Shown here one piece after another: positions 24,169 to 33,020 of a stretch of DNA of 64,000 bases. The notes beneath the pieces are model-generated. The model did not search any database. It worked only from the letters and a program-made list of their open reading frames with translations, and was not told where the DNA came from. Source of the stretch: JAODBJ01 sp963782465 (GTDB taxonomy: Bacteria; Actinomycetota; Acidimicrobiia; IMCC26256; PALSA-610); NCBI GenBank assembly GCA_963782465.1, contig CAWAJR010000006.1, positions 186,001 to 250,000 on the forward strand, in the 5' to 3' direction. Made by a program: the position numbers and the translations under genes. Each line of letters opens with the position of its first letter. The first letter of the stretch is position 1.

Positions 24169-25563
24169 CTACACGACGGTCCCGCCGACCAGTGTGAGCT
24201 CGACCAGTTCCGACGACGGTTCGCGCCTCGCCTCGGCGAGGGGGGCACGGAGCAGGCAGAGATCGGCCGGCCCACCGACCGTGACGCGCCGCGGTGGGCC
24301 ACCGGGTTCGTCCCAGGCCGAGAGCAACCTCGCCAGTGCGGTGGTCGCGTCGACGGCTTCGGCGAGACCGAGCGCACGCCCCGCGCGGGTTCGCCGTTGC
24401 GTCGCCGCCCGCATCGCGAGCCACGGGTCGGCAGGACCGTGCGGTGCGTCGCTGCCGAACCCGACCGGGATACCGGCGGCGAGAAACGACCCGCATCGCC
24501 ACAGGTGCGGGACATCTTCGGGTTCGACGTCGGTGAGGTAACGGTCGCCTCGCGCGTACACGAAGGCCGGCTGCGTCACGATCGTCACCGCGAGTGCACG
24601 GAGCCGGTCGAACAGTTCCGGCGGCACCACCGCGCCGTGCTCGATGCGATCACCGCCACGACTTCCGGCTTGTTCCAGTGCCGCGACGCCGAGCACGACG
24701 CCGAGCCGCGACGCGCAATGCAACGCGACCGGGCGCGCGTCGCGGTGCGCGATCGCGATCTCCTCCGCGAGCGCGTCGACGCCCGGTGGTGCGTAGTCGT
24801 CGACGACGATCTTGGCCGGTCCCGCGACCAGGGGCTCGAGGTCGCGGCGGTCGAGCGTTGGCCTGCCCGTGATCACGACCCGCTGCGGGACCGCGCCGGT
24901 CGCCACCGCGGCGCGCAGGTGCGCGAGGTCGCCCGCACGCTCGTACGGCGTCGCGTCGGTCACCCCGGTGATCCCGAACCCGGCGAGCTGCTCAGCGACC
25001 CGGGCCAGGTCGGGCGGTGCGGGCGGGAGGTGCCGGAACAACCAATCGTCGAGCCCGAAGAGCCGGCCGGTCGGCGCGCCACCGGCGTCGCGTTCGACGC
25101 GATCACCAGGTGCGCGATCGATCGGCAGCGCGGCCAGGCCCGCCGAGTTGCACACCCACATTCCCCCGGTGGCGTGCTGCACACGCACCGGCCGCGCCGG
25201 TACGACGGCGTCGAGCCCGGCGTGATCGACTTCGCCCATCGCCGCTTCGTGGTACCCCACGACCCGCATCCACGCGCCACCCGGCAACGACCGGTCGGCC
25301 TCGAGCATTGCCGTCACGGCCGCGTCGCGGTCGAGCCCCGAGATGTCGACCGACGCCGCGGCGGCGGCCATCGCCAGGAGATGCACATGGTGGTCGTGCA
25401 GCCCGGGGAGCAGCGCACCGCCGCAACCGTCGATTGATTCGACCGCGCCCGGCAGCGCAAGGGAGCGGCCGATCGCCTCGACCCGGCCGTGGGCAACGAA
25501 CACGTCGACGACGCGACCGTCGACCTCGACGTCGCAAAGGAGCAGCGGGGCCGGCTCGTTCAT
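24169..25563 (-). CDS. amidohydrolase family 3 (YtcJ-like) protein
   Basis: Metal-dependent hydrolase of 464 residues. The N-terminal DHHVHLL gives the HxH metal pair, HCASRLG carries a mid-barrel His, IEHGAVV another, and GFGSDAPHGPADP the C-terminal Asp. YtcJ-like enzymes act on amides or exocyclic imines; substrate unknown. The ATG at 25563 overlaps the stop of the CoA transferase upstream (ATGA), so the genes are coupled. An upstream in-frame extension overlaps the CoA transferase and is rejected. Confidence 0.82.
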   Translation of the reverse strand: MNEPAPLLLCDVEVDGRVVDVFVAHGRVEAIGRSLALPGAVESIDGCGGALLPGLHDHHVHLLAMAAAAASVDISGLDRDAAVTAMLEADRSLPGGAWMRVVGYHEAAMGEVDHAGLDAVVPARPVRVQHATGGMWVCNSAGLAALPIDRAPGDRVERDAGGAPTGRLFGLDDWLFRHLPPAPPDLARVAEQLAGFGITGVTDATPYERAGDLAHLRAAVATGAVPQRVVITGRPTLDRRDLEPLVAGPAKIVVDDYAPPGVDALAEEIAIAHRDARPVALHCASRLGVVLGVAALEQAGSRGGDRIEHGAVVPPELFDRLRALAVTIVTQPAFVYARGDRYLTDVEPEDVPHLWRCGSFLAAGIPVGFGSDAPHGPADPWLAMRAATQRRTRAGRALGLAEAVDATTALARLLSAWDEPGGPPRRVTVGGPADLCLLRAPLAEARREPSSELVELTLVGGTVV

Positions 25564-26741
25564 CGAAGGAACTCGCGCCGGACCTGTTCGGTGTGCTCGC
25601 CGAGACGCGGCGCGCGGCCCCGAGGCGACGGTGCGACCGGCGGGAGCGCCATGCGGGCGTGACCCGCCCGCCACGGTTCACCATCCGCAGCCCGCGCGAT
25701 GCGGGCCGCGACCCGCGACAACGCGACGTCGAGGAGCGTGCGGGTGCCCGACGACAGCGCGTCGAGCACGGCCGCCGCGGCAACGACTCCGGTGAGCGGA
25801 TCGGCCACTGCATCGGCGACGAAGCACGCACCCTCGCGCCCATCGGCGACCAGCCCTCCGGCGACGGCCGCGTCGTCACCGAACGCGGCCCGGTCGCGAA
25901 CCGGCTCGTCGCGCCCGTACCCGGTGATCGACAGCCATACCCGGGGGCCGTGGGCGACGACGGCACGGGCGTTGATACCGAGTTGTTCGAGCGCGCGGGG
26001 CCGTGATGCCTCGACGACAACGTCGGCCGCCGCGAGCAGCGCCCGGAGTTCGCCGGCACCATCTCCATGCTGCAGGTCGAAGGCGACTGCCTCCTTCCCG
26101 GCGTGCATGAGGTCGAAGAACGCGGGTGGTCCTCGCCGCGCGCCGTCGGGGCGGCGCGTCGACTCGACCTTGATCACGCGTGCGCCGCATCGCCGGAGCA
26201 GGCGGGTCGCGAGCGGGCCGGCCCACAGCGACGAGAGATCGACCACCACCGGCGCCCGGTCGAGTTGCGGCACCGCGCCGAACGTCGTCGTGACGATGCC
26301 GGTCGCCGTCACTTCACCCGCCCGGCTCACCGCCAACCCGAGCGGGCTCGCACGATCGACGACCTCACCCGCCGGACATCTCGCGACGGCCGCGCCCACT
26401 GCCTCCCAGGTGCCGTCGAGCATCTCGTCCGACGCCGGCGCGTCGACGCCCAGGAACGCCGGCAGCAACGCGGTGTCGTCGGCCCGCGTGAGCGACACCG
26501 CGACGAGCACGCCGTCGCCCGCCCGCAGCAGGCGCGCCGCACCGCCACAACTCGTCGAACCGCGGCGCGACAAACCCGCGATCGCGGCCCGTTCGCCGAG
26601 GAGGCGGAGCGGGTCGACTTCGAGCCCCGCGCCGAGCGCCTCGATCGCCGCGACGACGCCGTCGGGGGCGACCAGCGGAGGCCCGTCGGCCCGGCCGGTG
26701 AGCCCCATCGCGCCACTCGCCGCCCACGCCGTCTCGCGCAC
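25560..26741 (-). CDS. CaiB/BaiF-type CoA transferase, permuted layout
   Basis: Class III CoA transferase-like protein of about 393 residues. The segment that normally starts CaiB proteins (VVDLSSLWAGPLATRLLRRC, then GARVIKVE) appears only near residue 167. The first 165 residues, beginning with GAMGLTGRADGPP, resemble the region that usually comes later. A candidate active-site Asp is in AAFGDDAAVAGG. GTG at 26741 is the preferred start, with ATG 26708 as alternative. It is coupled to an amidohydrolase and divergent from an SDR across an operator-like dyad. Confidence 0.75.
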   Translation of the reverse strand: MRETAWAASGAMGLTGRADGPPLVAPDGVVAAIEALGAGLEVDPLRLLGERAAIAGLSRRGSTSCGGAARLLRAGDGVLVAVSLTRADDTALLPAFLGVDAPASDEMLDGTWEAVGAAVARCPAGEVVDRASPLGLAVSRAGEVTATGIVTTTFGAVPQLDRAPVVVDLSSLWAGPLATRLLRRCGARVIKVESTRRPDGARRGPPAFFDLMHAGKEAVAFDLQHGDGAGELRALLAAADVVVEASRPRALEQLGINARAVVAHGPRVWLSITGYGRDEPVRDRAAFGDDAAVAGGLVADGREGACFVADAVADPLTGVVAAAAVLDALSSGTRTLLDVALSRVAARIARAADGEPWRAGHARMALPPVAPSPRGRAPRLGEHTEQVRREFLR

Positions 26742-26794
26742 CGAGCGACAGTACCGAGGGCGCCTTCGACGCCCGTTGCGCCGGCGCGCGTTAT

Positions 26795-26809
26795 CTAACA
26801 ATGACGTCA
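26795..26809. promoter_or_regulatory. putative operator, TAACR-N4-YGTCA dyad (site 2)
   Basis: CTAACAATGACGTCA in the divergent gap between the CoA transferase (-) and the SDR (+), 53 and 24 bases from their chosen starts. Preceded by TTAT, so the site lies in a local AT-rich patch. Confidence 0.5.
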
Positions 26810-26833
26810 CCTCCGCTGCTACGGTCGCGCACC

Positions 26834-27655
26834 GTGACGAACCAGCGAGTCGTCGTCATCACGGGCACGGGCGGGATGGGGATGGCCGTCGCCCGCCGGC
26901 TCGGCGCCGGCCGCACCGTCGTGCTCGCCGACGCCAGCGCGTCGCAACTCGCGAACGCGGCCGAAGCCTTGCGCGCCGAAGGGCATATCGTCGAAGCAGT
27001 CCGTACCGACGTGTCGTCGGCCGCCGCGGTCGCGGCACTCGCGGAAGCGGCGGCCCGGCTCGGCTCGATCCAATGCGTCGTGCACACCGCGGGCGTGTCG
27101 CCGGTACAGGCGACCGCGCAACAGGTCATCGCCGTCGACGTGATCGGCACCGCGCTCGTCCTCGACGCGTTCGAGCCCCACGTGGTGCCGGGAACGGTCT
27201 GCGTGTGCATCGCCAGCATGGCCGGGACGATGACCGTCTTGCCGCCGGAAACGGTGCGTCGCTTCGCAACCACACCAACCGCCGATCTCCACTCGCTCGC
27301 CGAACTCGACCCCGCCACCATGGTGCCCGGCATCGCCTACGGCGTCGCGAAACGAGCGAACCAGGCGCGGGTCGAAGCGGCGTCGGTTCCGTGGGGCCGT
27401 CGCGGCGGGCGCGTCGTGTCGATCAGCCCCGGCGTCATCTCCACGCCCATGGGACAGCAAGAACTGGCCGGGCCGTTCGGCGAGGGCATGCGCGGCATGG
27501 TCGAGATGTCGGGAACTGGGCGTCTCGGTACCCCCGACGACATCGCCGCCGCCGTCGAGTTCCTCGTCAGCCCGGCCGCATCGTTCATCACCGGCACCGA
27601 CCTGCTGGTCGACGGTGGCGTCATCGCCGCGATGCACACCCGCGACCCTGGTTAG
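26834..27655 (+). CDS. SDR family oxidoreductase
   Basis: Short-chain dehydrogenase of 273 residues: TGTGGMG near residue 11, IASMAGT with the catalytic Ser, YGVAK, and a C-terminal LLVDGG. The GTG at 26834 fits the family N-terminus; an ATG at 26801 lies inside the operator dyad and is less likely. The TAG stop is the first base of a long inverted repeat shared with the converging transporter gene. Confidence 0.87.
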   Translation: MTNQRVVVITGTGGMGMAVARRLGAGRTVVLADASASQLANAAEALRAEGHIVEAVRTDVSSAAAVAALAEAAARLGSIQCVVHTAGVSPVQATAQQVIAVDVIGTALVLDAFEPHVVPGTVCVCIASMAGTMTVLPPETVRRFATTPTADLHSLAELDPATMVPGIAYGVAKRANQARVEAASVPWGRRGGRVVSISPGVISTPMGQQELAGPFGEGMRGMVEMSGTGRLGTPDDIAAAVEFLVSPAASFITGTDLLVDGGVIAAMHTRDPG

Positions 27656-27757
27656 CAGGGTGCTGAATTATGGATTCGACGGCGCCGCCAACGTTGGCCG
27701 ACCTGTATGTTCCCGCAAGCGGCGGCGCCTTGTGCGGGATAATTCAGCACCCTGCTA
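27653..27757. terminator. 105-base nested inverted repeat between convergent genes
   Basis: Outer arms TAGCAGGGTGCTGAATTAT (27653-27671) and its exact reverse complement (27739-27757), 19 of 19 paired. Inner arms GGCGCCGCC (27681-27689) and GGCGGCGCC (27721-27729) share the same symmetry axis. The TAG stop codons of both converging genes are the outermost three bases of the outer arms. It reads as a bidirectional terminator; a MITE-like origin is possible. Confidence 0.75.
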
Positions 27758-28492
27758 GGACGCTCCTGCCGCGCCGGTGAGCAGGAGTTCGTTGAGGTCG
27801 CCGACCTCCCCGGCCCGGCCCGCGAACGTCACTTCGCCCTTGGCGAGCACGACGACATGGTCGGCCAGCGCGAGCGCGTGGTTCACGTGCTGTTCGATGA
27901 TGAGCACGGTCGTGCCCTGGTCGCGGATCGTGCCCAACGTTTGGTACACCTCGTCGACGATCAAGGGCGCGAGCCCGAGCGACAACTCGTCGGCGACGAG
28001 CAGACGCGGCCGTTCCACGATCACCCGCGCGAGCGACAGCATGCGTTGCTCGCCACCCGACAGCGTGCCCGCGACCTGGCGGCGCCGGTCGCCCAGGCGA
28101 GGGAACAGCTCGTACGCCTGCCCCAAGGCGTCGTGTACGCCGTGGCGCCCGCGCGACCGGCCGAATGTCAACGACAGGTTCTCTTCGACCGTGAGCGAGG
28201 CGAACACCGAACGGCCTTCCGGCGCGTGCACCACACCGAGCCGGGCGAACCGGTACGGCCGCCAGCGCGTCACATCCCGGCCGTACACGTGCACCTTGCC
28301 TGCGCTCGGCGTGATGAGCCCCGACGCGACGCGGGCGACCGTCGTCTTGCCGGCACCGTTCGAGCCGAGCAACGCCAGCACCTCACCGGGCTGCACCGCG
28401 AACGACACACCGAAGATCGCCCGGAACGGCCCGTAGCCCGCGTCGACCTGGTCGAAGGCGAGCGCGAGCGCGGGCGCGGGTTCTTCGCCCAT
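27755..28492 (-). CDS. livF: branched-chain amino acid-type ABC transporter ATP-binding protein (LivF-like)
   Basis: ATPase subunit of 245 residues. Walker A is LLGSNGAGKTT (about 37-47), the signature is LSGGEQR, Walker B includes LLVADEL, and the switch His is in LIIEQH. Family members energise uptake of branched-chain amino acids or related carboxylates. The ATG at 28492 overlaps the stop of the LivG remnant (ATGA), the relic of normal livG-livF coupling. The permease genes livH and livM are missing, so a working importer would need subunits from elsewhere. Confidence 0.88.
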   Translation of the reverse strand: MGEEPAPALALAFDQVDAGYGPFRAIFGVSFAVQPGEVLALLGSNGAGKTTVARVASGLITPSAGKVHVYGRDVTRWRPYRFARLGVVHAPEGRSVFASLTVEENLSLTFGRSRGRHGVHDALGQAYELFPRLGDRRRQVAGTLSGGEQRMLSLARVIVERPRLLVADELSLGLAPLIVDEVYQTLGTIRDQGTTVLIIEQHVNHALALADHVVVLAKGEVTFAGRAGEVGDLNELLLTGAAGAS

Positions 28493-28641
28493 CAGACCGT
28501 CTCCCCGAGGTACGCGCGCCGAACGGCATCGTCGGCGAACACGTCGTGCGTCGCGCCGCTCGCGATCAGCGTGCCGAAATCGAGCACGAATACCCGGCTC
28601 GCGAGGCTGCGCACTGCGCTGATCAGGTTCTCCACGCCGCG
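28492..28641 (-). pseudogene. LivG-like ATPase, C-terminal remnant (about 48 codons)
   Basis: The minus strand reads ENLISAVRSLASRVFVLDFG, then TLIASGATHDVFADDAVR, then RAYLGETV and a stop. This is the C-terminus of a LivG-type ABC ATPase, with the usual VLDFG and terminal YLGE. It has no start and no Walker motifs. Upstream it runs straight into the 3-prime end of the substrate-binding protein gene, so a deletion has removed the rest of livG and presumably the permeases. The deletion junction lies at about 28641-28657. Confidence 0.75.
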
Positions 28642-28657
28642 CTCAGGCACCCGTCGG

Positions 28658-30025
28658 CTATTGGCCGGTGGGCACGAACGTGTAGTTCTTCGCCGGCGGT
28701 ACCGCCATCGGCGTCGACGACGCCGGCTTCTCCGACTTGTAGTCGAAGCAGACCCACGGTTTGTCGCCCTGCGCGAAGGCCGGGACGAACGCGCCGTTCT
28801 TGATCTGCACCCAGTTCCAACAGTCGAGACCGCTGAGCGTGCTCAGGCGCTTCCCCGGGTCGACGTGGGCGACGGTCCAGTCGATCGGGGCCAGCATGCC
28901 GCCGGCGTCGTACGCCTTCTGCGAGTTCAGCGCGGCGACGACCTTCCCCCGGTTGAAGTCGGGGCCGGCGAGCTTCAAGCCGGTGACGAACTGGTCGGCT
29001 GCAATCCAACCCTGGATCGCGAGTTCGCTGACCTTCTTCTTCGTCTTGCCCATCCACGTGAGGAACGTCTTCATCAGTGGTGGCTGCGGCGTGTCTTCCA
29101 GCGCGGTCAGGTTGGGCGTGACGTACGAACCCTCGAAGTAGGAGCCGTTCGCCTTCATGAAGTCGTGGTTGTACGAGTTCGGCAACACCTGGATCGCGTT
29201 CAAGCCCTGCGTCTTCATTTCCTTGGCCAGGGTGAACGCACCGTTGAGATCGAAGCACGTCACCACGAGGTCGACGCCCTTCTGCTTCATCTGGGCGACC
29301 TGCGCCGACAGGTCGGTCACGCCGAACGGGATCGTCTTGTCGGAGAACACGACCTTCGCCGTCGGGAACTTCGTGAACGACTTCTCGTCGGCGGTGGCGC
29401 AGTCGGCAGACTGCTGGACGTTGTAGGCGAGCACGCCGACCTTGGTCGTGCCGACCTGCTTCGCGATCCAGGGGAGGATCGGGTCGGTACAGGTGAAGCA
29501 GTGCGCGGCACCGTTCGGGAAGAAGGTGTCGTGGCCATTCCATTCGGCGTTGATGTTCCAGCCGAACGTGGGGACGTTGGCCGCCGCGAGCGTGTTCGCC
29601 CCGGTGAACAGCGATGTCGCGATGAACACCGCGAAAGGATTGTCCTGCGAGAGCGCCGCCTGCACCTGCGTGGCGTTGTTCGCCAGCTGGTCGTCGCGCA
29701 CCTTGGCAACCTTCAACTGCCGCCCGTAGATCCCACCCGAGGAGTTCATCATCGCGAAGTAGGCGTTGATGCCGTCGGCGAACGGTTGGTAGGGGTCGCC
29801 GAGCGGGTTCGTGATGTCGGCGACGACACTGACCCGGATCTCGGAGTCGGTGACACCCTTCTCGGAGATCGGGTGATGCACCGTGAGGTCGGCGGTGTTG
29901 ACCGTCGGCGCCACGGTGGAACCCGTCGGCACCGTGGTCGTCGACGAAGACTTGCTGGACGCGTTCCCGCACGCCGCGCCGAGGAGCACGACGGCGATCA
30001 TGACGGCTACCACTCGAACGCGCAT
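28658..30025 (-). CDS. ABC transporter substrate-binding lipoprotein (PBP type 1)
   Basis: Extracytoplasmic binding protein of 455 residues. The signal peptide ends in a lipobox LGAAC with Cys19, followed by a Ser/Thr-rich linker. The mature part has the VVADITNPLGDPYQPF region and the alternating layout of the Leu/Ile/Val-binding family. ATG start at 30025. An inverted pair of operator-like sites lies 33-82 bases upstream. It is transcribed toward the LivG remnant and LivF. The ligand is unknown, probably a carboxylate or amide. Confidence 0.87.
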   Translation of the reverse strand: MRVRVVAVMIAVVLLGAACGNASSKSSSTTTVPTGSTVAPTVNTADLTVHHPISEKGVTDSEIRVSVVADITNPLGDPYQPFADGINAYFAMMNSSGGIYGRQLKVAKVRDDQLANNATQVQAALSQDNPFAVFIATSLFTGANTLAAANVPTFGWNINAEWNGHDTFFPNGAAHCFTCTDPILPWIAKQVGTTKVGVLAYNVQQSADCATADEKSFTKFPTAKVVFSDKTIPFGVTDLSAQVAQMKQKGVDLVVTCFDLNGAFTLAKEMKTQGLNAIQVLPNSYNHDFMKANGSYFEGSYVTPNLTALEDTPQPPLMKTFLTWMGKTKKKVSELAIQGWIAADQFVTGLKLAGPDFNRGKVVAALNSQKAYDAGGMLAPIDWTVAHVDPGKRLSTLSGLDCWNWVQIKNGAFVPAFAQGDKPWVCFDYKSEKPASSTPMAVPPAKNYTFVPTGQ

Positions 30026-30058
30026 TGGGCTTCCCCCCGGAAGGCTCGGAACGACTCG

Positions 30059-30107
30059 CGACGCCGGTGTTAGATTCGACTGCTCACGTTATCTAACAAT
30101 TCCGTCA
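30059..30107. promoter_or_regulatory. paired operator-like sites upstream of the binding protein (site 3)
   Basis: CTAACAATTCCGTCA at 30093-30107 is a full match to the dyad. An imperfect copy in the opposite orientation, CGACGCCGGTGTTAG, lies at 30059-30073. GTTAGAT and ATCTAAC face each other between them. The pair lies in the 128-base gap upstream of the binding-protein gene. Confidence 0.5.
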
Positions 30108-30153
30108 CGTGCACAGCACCCGGCGAACGGGTCACCGCGACCGGGCGGCGACC

Positions 30154-31635
30154 TCAGTTCGCGTCGATCACGCCGGCCCGGACGACGCGCCGCAGCAGCT
30201 TCCCGGTTTCCGTGTACGGCAGCGACTCGGCGAACGTCACGATCTCGGGAGTCTTCGATCCTCGGAGCCGCCCGCGGGCGAACTCCTGCACTGCGGCGGC
30301 GTCGAGGTCGGCCCCGGGCCGCGGTACGACGACCGCCGCGATGCGCTGGCCCCACTCGTCGTCGGGGACACCCACCACCGCGCACTGGTCGATACCGGGG
30401 TGTTGCAGCAGCACTTCTTCGATCTCGGCGGGGGCGATGTTCTCTCCCCCGCGGATGATGGTGTCGTCGCTGCGCCCCTCGATGAAGAGGTAGCCGTCGG
30501 CGTCGATCCACCCGCGGTCGCGGGTCGGGAACCAGCCGCCGGCGTCGAGCCGTGCATCGGACCCCGCGTACTCGCCCGACACCTGTTCGCCGCGCACCCA
30601 GATCTCGCCCGGTTCCCCCGTGACCGGCACGCCGCCGTCGTCGCGCACCTGCACCTCGACCGTCGGTAACACCCGGCCGGCCGACGACAACCGGGCCACC
30701 GCGACGGGATCACCGTCGCGGGCGGCGCGATGGTCTTCGGCCCGAGCACCGCGATCGTCGAACTGGTCTCGGTGAGGCCGTACGCGTTCGTGAAGTCGAC
30801 GGTGGGCAGCAGGGTCATCGCTCGCGCGATCACGGTGGCCGGCATGCGCGCTCCGCCGTACGACACCGCGCGCACGCTGTCGAGCCCCCGGCCATCGGCC
30901 TCGATGGCGTCGCAGATGCGGGCGAGCATGGTCGGCACGACCATCGCGTTCGTGACGCGCTCACGGCGGCGCGGTGGCGACCCAACCGGCCGCGTCGAAC
31001 TGGCCCAGGTACACGATCCGGCGGCCGAGGTAGAGGTTGCTGATGAGGTTGGCGAGGCCCGCGATGTGGTACGGCGGGACGCTCACGAGCACCGCTTCGC
31101 CGGGCGCGGCGCCGCCGAACTCGACGCTGCCGATCACGTACGACGTGAGGTGGCGGTGCCGGAGCACCGCGGCCTTCGGCGCCGCCGTCGTGCCACTCGT
31201 GTAGAGCAGCACGGCAGGGCCGTCGGCGTCTTCGGGGACCTCGCCGACGGCCGCGCCGGCCCGCGCGGTCGCGACGAAGCTCGCGGCGTCGACCACGCGA
31301 TGGCCTCGCGCCGCCAGCGCGTCGCGCACCTGACCTTCGGCGATCACGAGCACGTCACCCAGGGGAGCGAGCAGGTCGTGCAACTGGTCGTCGCTCAGCC
31401 GGTAGTTGCACGGCACGAACGGCACGCCCGCGGCTGCCGCCGCGAACAGCCCGATCGGCACTGCGAGCGAGTTCGTACCGACGTAGGCGAGGGCGGGCGC
31501 GCCGGCCACGACCTGCGCGCCCGCCCATGCGCCGGCCAGCAGTTCGTTCGCGGTGATGCGTTGGTCACCTGCCTGCGCGACGACCTCGTCGCCGCGACCG
31601 GCTGCCGCCATGTCGAGAAGCAGGAGCAGGTTCAC
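30154..31635 (-). pseudogene. acyl-CoA synthetase (FadD-like), broken by two frameshifts
   Basis: An AMP-dependent acyl-CoA ligase of about 490 residues is spread over three frames. The first (GTG 31635 to a stop at 30961) has LLYTSGTTAAPKAAV; the second continues ERVTNAMVVPTMLARI and YGLTETSSTIAVLGP; the third carries DRGWIDADGYLF and the terminal TETGKLLRRV with catalytic Lys. The shifts fall near 30965 (one extra base) and near 30735 (one missing base). All motifs survive, so recent inactivation or sequence error are both possible. The short protein upstream shares its transcript. Confidence 0.8.
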
Positions 31636-31645
31636 TGCGTTCGCG

Positions 31646-31954
31646 TCAGTCGGACGACGGCAACGGTTTCGCGCCCTTCAACAGCAGCGCCTGCCCGTTG
31701 GCCGTCAACGCCCCTTCGCCCGCGCGCGTGCACAGCAGCTCGAGGCCGAGCTCCTCGTCGGCGTAGCGCTTCCCGAGGAGGGCGGCATCGCCGATCGACG
31801 GGTCGAGGGTCGCGCCCCCGGCGGCCTCCTGCCCGTCTTCGAGCAGTGGCGCGCCGCCGCAGCCCAGCTCGATGTCGTCGGCCGGCGCGCGCACGACGAC
31901 AACCTGCGCGCCGCACACGGCGCTGTGCAGTTTCTGGCCCGGTCGCAGCCTCAT
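31646..31954 (-). CDS. conserved small hypothetical protein
   Basis: 102 residues starting MRLRPGQKLHSAVCGAQVVV, with a second Cys-Gly-Gly (ELGCGGAPL), a run of acidic residues and a third Cys near the end. It is not recognised as a domain of known function. The ATG at 31954 follows GGGAGAA. It lies 10 bases upstream of the broken acyl-CoA synthetase start and is likely co-transcribed; small Cys-containing proteins of this type are seen next to acyl-CoA ligases in actinobacteria. A metal-binding or structural role is only a guess. Confidence 0.65.
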   Translation of the reverse strand: MRLRPGQKLHSAVCGAQVVVVRAPADDIELGCGGAPLLEDGQEAAGGATLDPSIGDAALLGKRYADEELGLELLCTRAGEGALTANGQALLLKGAKPLPSSD

Positions 31955-32008
31955 GATCTGGTTCTCCCGGCGGATGGGTGTCGTGCCCTGGCAGTATGGC
32001 ACCCATAA

Positions 32009-32023
32009 TGACATGGGCGTTAG
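32009..32023. promoter_or_regulatory. putative operator, TAACR-N4-YGTCA dyad (site 4)
   Basis: TGACATGGGCGTTAG in the divergent gap between the small protein/acyl-CoA synthetase transcript (-) and the crotonase (+) at 32081. An overlapping CCCAT...ATGGG inverted repeat is visible at 32002-32017. It is one of two dyads that bracket the double-TetR locus. Confidence 0.5.
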
Positions 32024-32080
32024 AAGACGTGCCGGTCACCGCAGGACGACGAAGCACCCACCCGTGGGCAAGGAGCCGAC

Positions 32081-32989
32081 ATGACCGACTACCAGTTCCT
32101 CCTGTACGAGACGCTCGACGGCGGGCAGATCGTCCGGATCATGCTGAACCGGCCCGAGGCCCGGAATGCCCAGAACCGGGGGATGCTCGTGGAGTTGCAC
32201 GAGGCGTTCCTGCGGGCCGAAGCCGACGACGACGTACGGGTCGTGATCCTCGGCGGGACCGGCCCGATGTTCTCCTCCGGCCACGACCTCGGGTCGAAGG
32301 TCTCGATGGAGGAGTACCAGCCCGGCCCGAAGCAGCACCCGACACGGACCATCAACGGCGCGACGCGCAAAGGCGCCGAGAGCCTGATGCTCCAGGAGTG
32401 GCACTACTTCTTCGACAACACCCGCCGGTGGCGCAACCTGCGCAAGATCACGATCGGCCAGGCTCACGGCGACGTCTACGCGGCCGGCTTGATGCTCCTC
32501 TGGGCGTGCGACCTCATCGTGTGCGCGCAGAGCGCGTCGTTCGCCGACGTGGTCGGGACGCGCCTCGGGATGTGCGGGGTCGAGTACTTCGCGCACCCGT
32601 GGGAGTTCGGTCCCCGCAAGGCCAAGGAGCTCCTGCTGACCGGCGACTCGGTCAGCGCCGACGAGGCGTACGCGCTCGGCATGGTGAGCAAGGTCTTCCC
32701 CGACGACGAGCTCGGCGAGCGCACGCTCGAATTCGCGCGGCGGATCGCGAAGCTCCCGACGATGTCGTCGTTGCTCATCAAGGAAGCCGTGAACCAGTCG
32801 GTCGACAACATGGGCTTCTACAACGCGCTCAACGCGTGCTTCACCCTTCACGAGCTCAACCATTCGCACTGGGCGCAGGTCAACGACGACGGTTTCCCGG
32901 TCGCGAAGGAGGATTCCGGCATCCCGAACTGGCGTGATGCCCCGCCCATCGTTCCCGCAGTGAAAGACAAGGCGCGCGCCGAGCGATGA
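32081..32989 (+). CDS. enoyl-CoA hydratase/isomerase family protein
   Basis: Crotonase of 302 residues. MLNRPEARNAQN opens the fold; the oxyanion segments are MFSSGHDL and QAHGDVYAAGLML, and the active-site stretch FADVVGTRLGMCG lacks the usual PE motif, so the chemistry may differ from simple hydration. It has a long insert (GPKQHPTRTINGATRKG). The ATG at 32081 has an AAGGAG 8 bases upstream. It is followed at 31 bases by the double-TetR gene. Confidence 0.87.
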   Translation: MTDYQFLLYETLDGGQIVRIMLNRPEARNAQNRGMLVELHEAFLRAEADDDVRVVILGGTGPMFSSGHDLGSKVSMEEYQPGPKQHPTRTINGATRKGAESLMLQEWHYFFDNTRRWRNLRKITIGQAHGDVYAAGLMLLWACDLIVCAQSASFADVVGTRLGMCGVEYFAHPWEFGPRKAKELLLTGDSVSADEAYALGMVSKVFPDDELGERTLEFARRIAKLPTMSSLLIKEAVNQSVDNMGFYNALNACFTLHELNHSHWAQVNDDGFPVAKEDSGIPNWRDAPPIVPAVKDKARAER

Positions 32990-33020
32990 GCACGCCCTCC
33001 CCCGCGGGAACGCGGTGATC

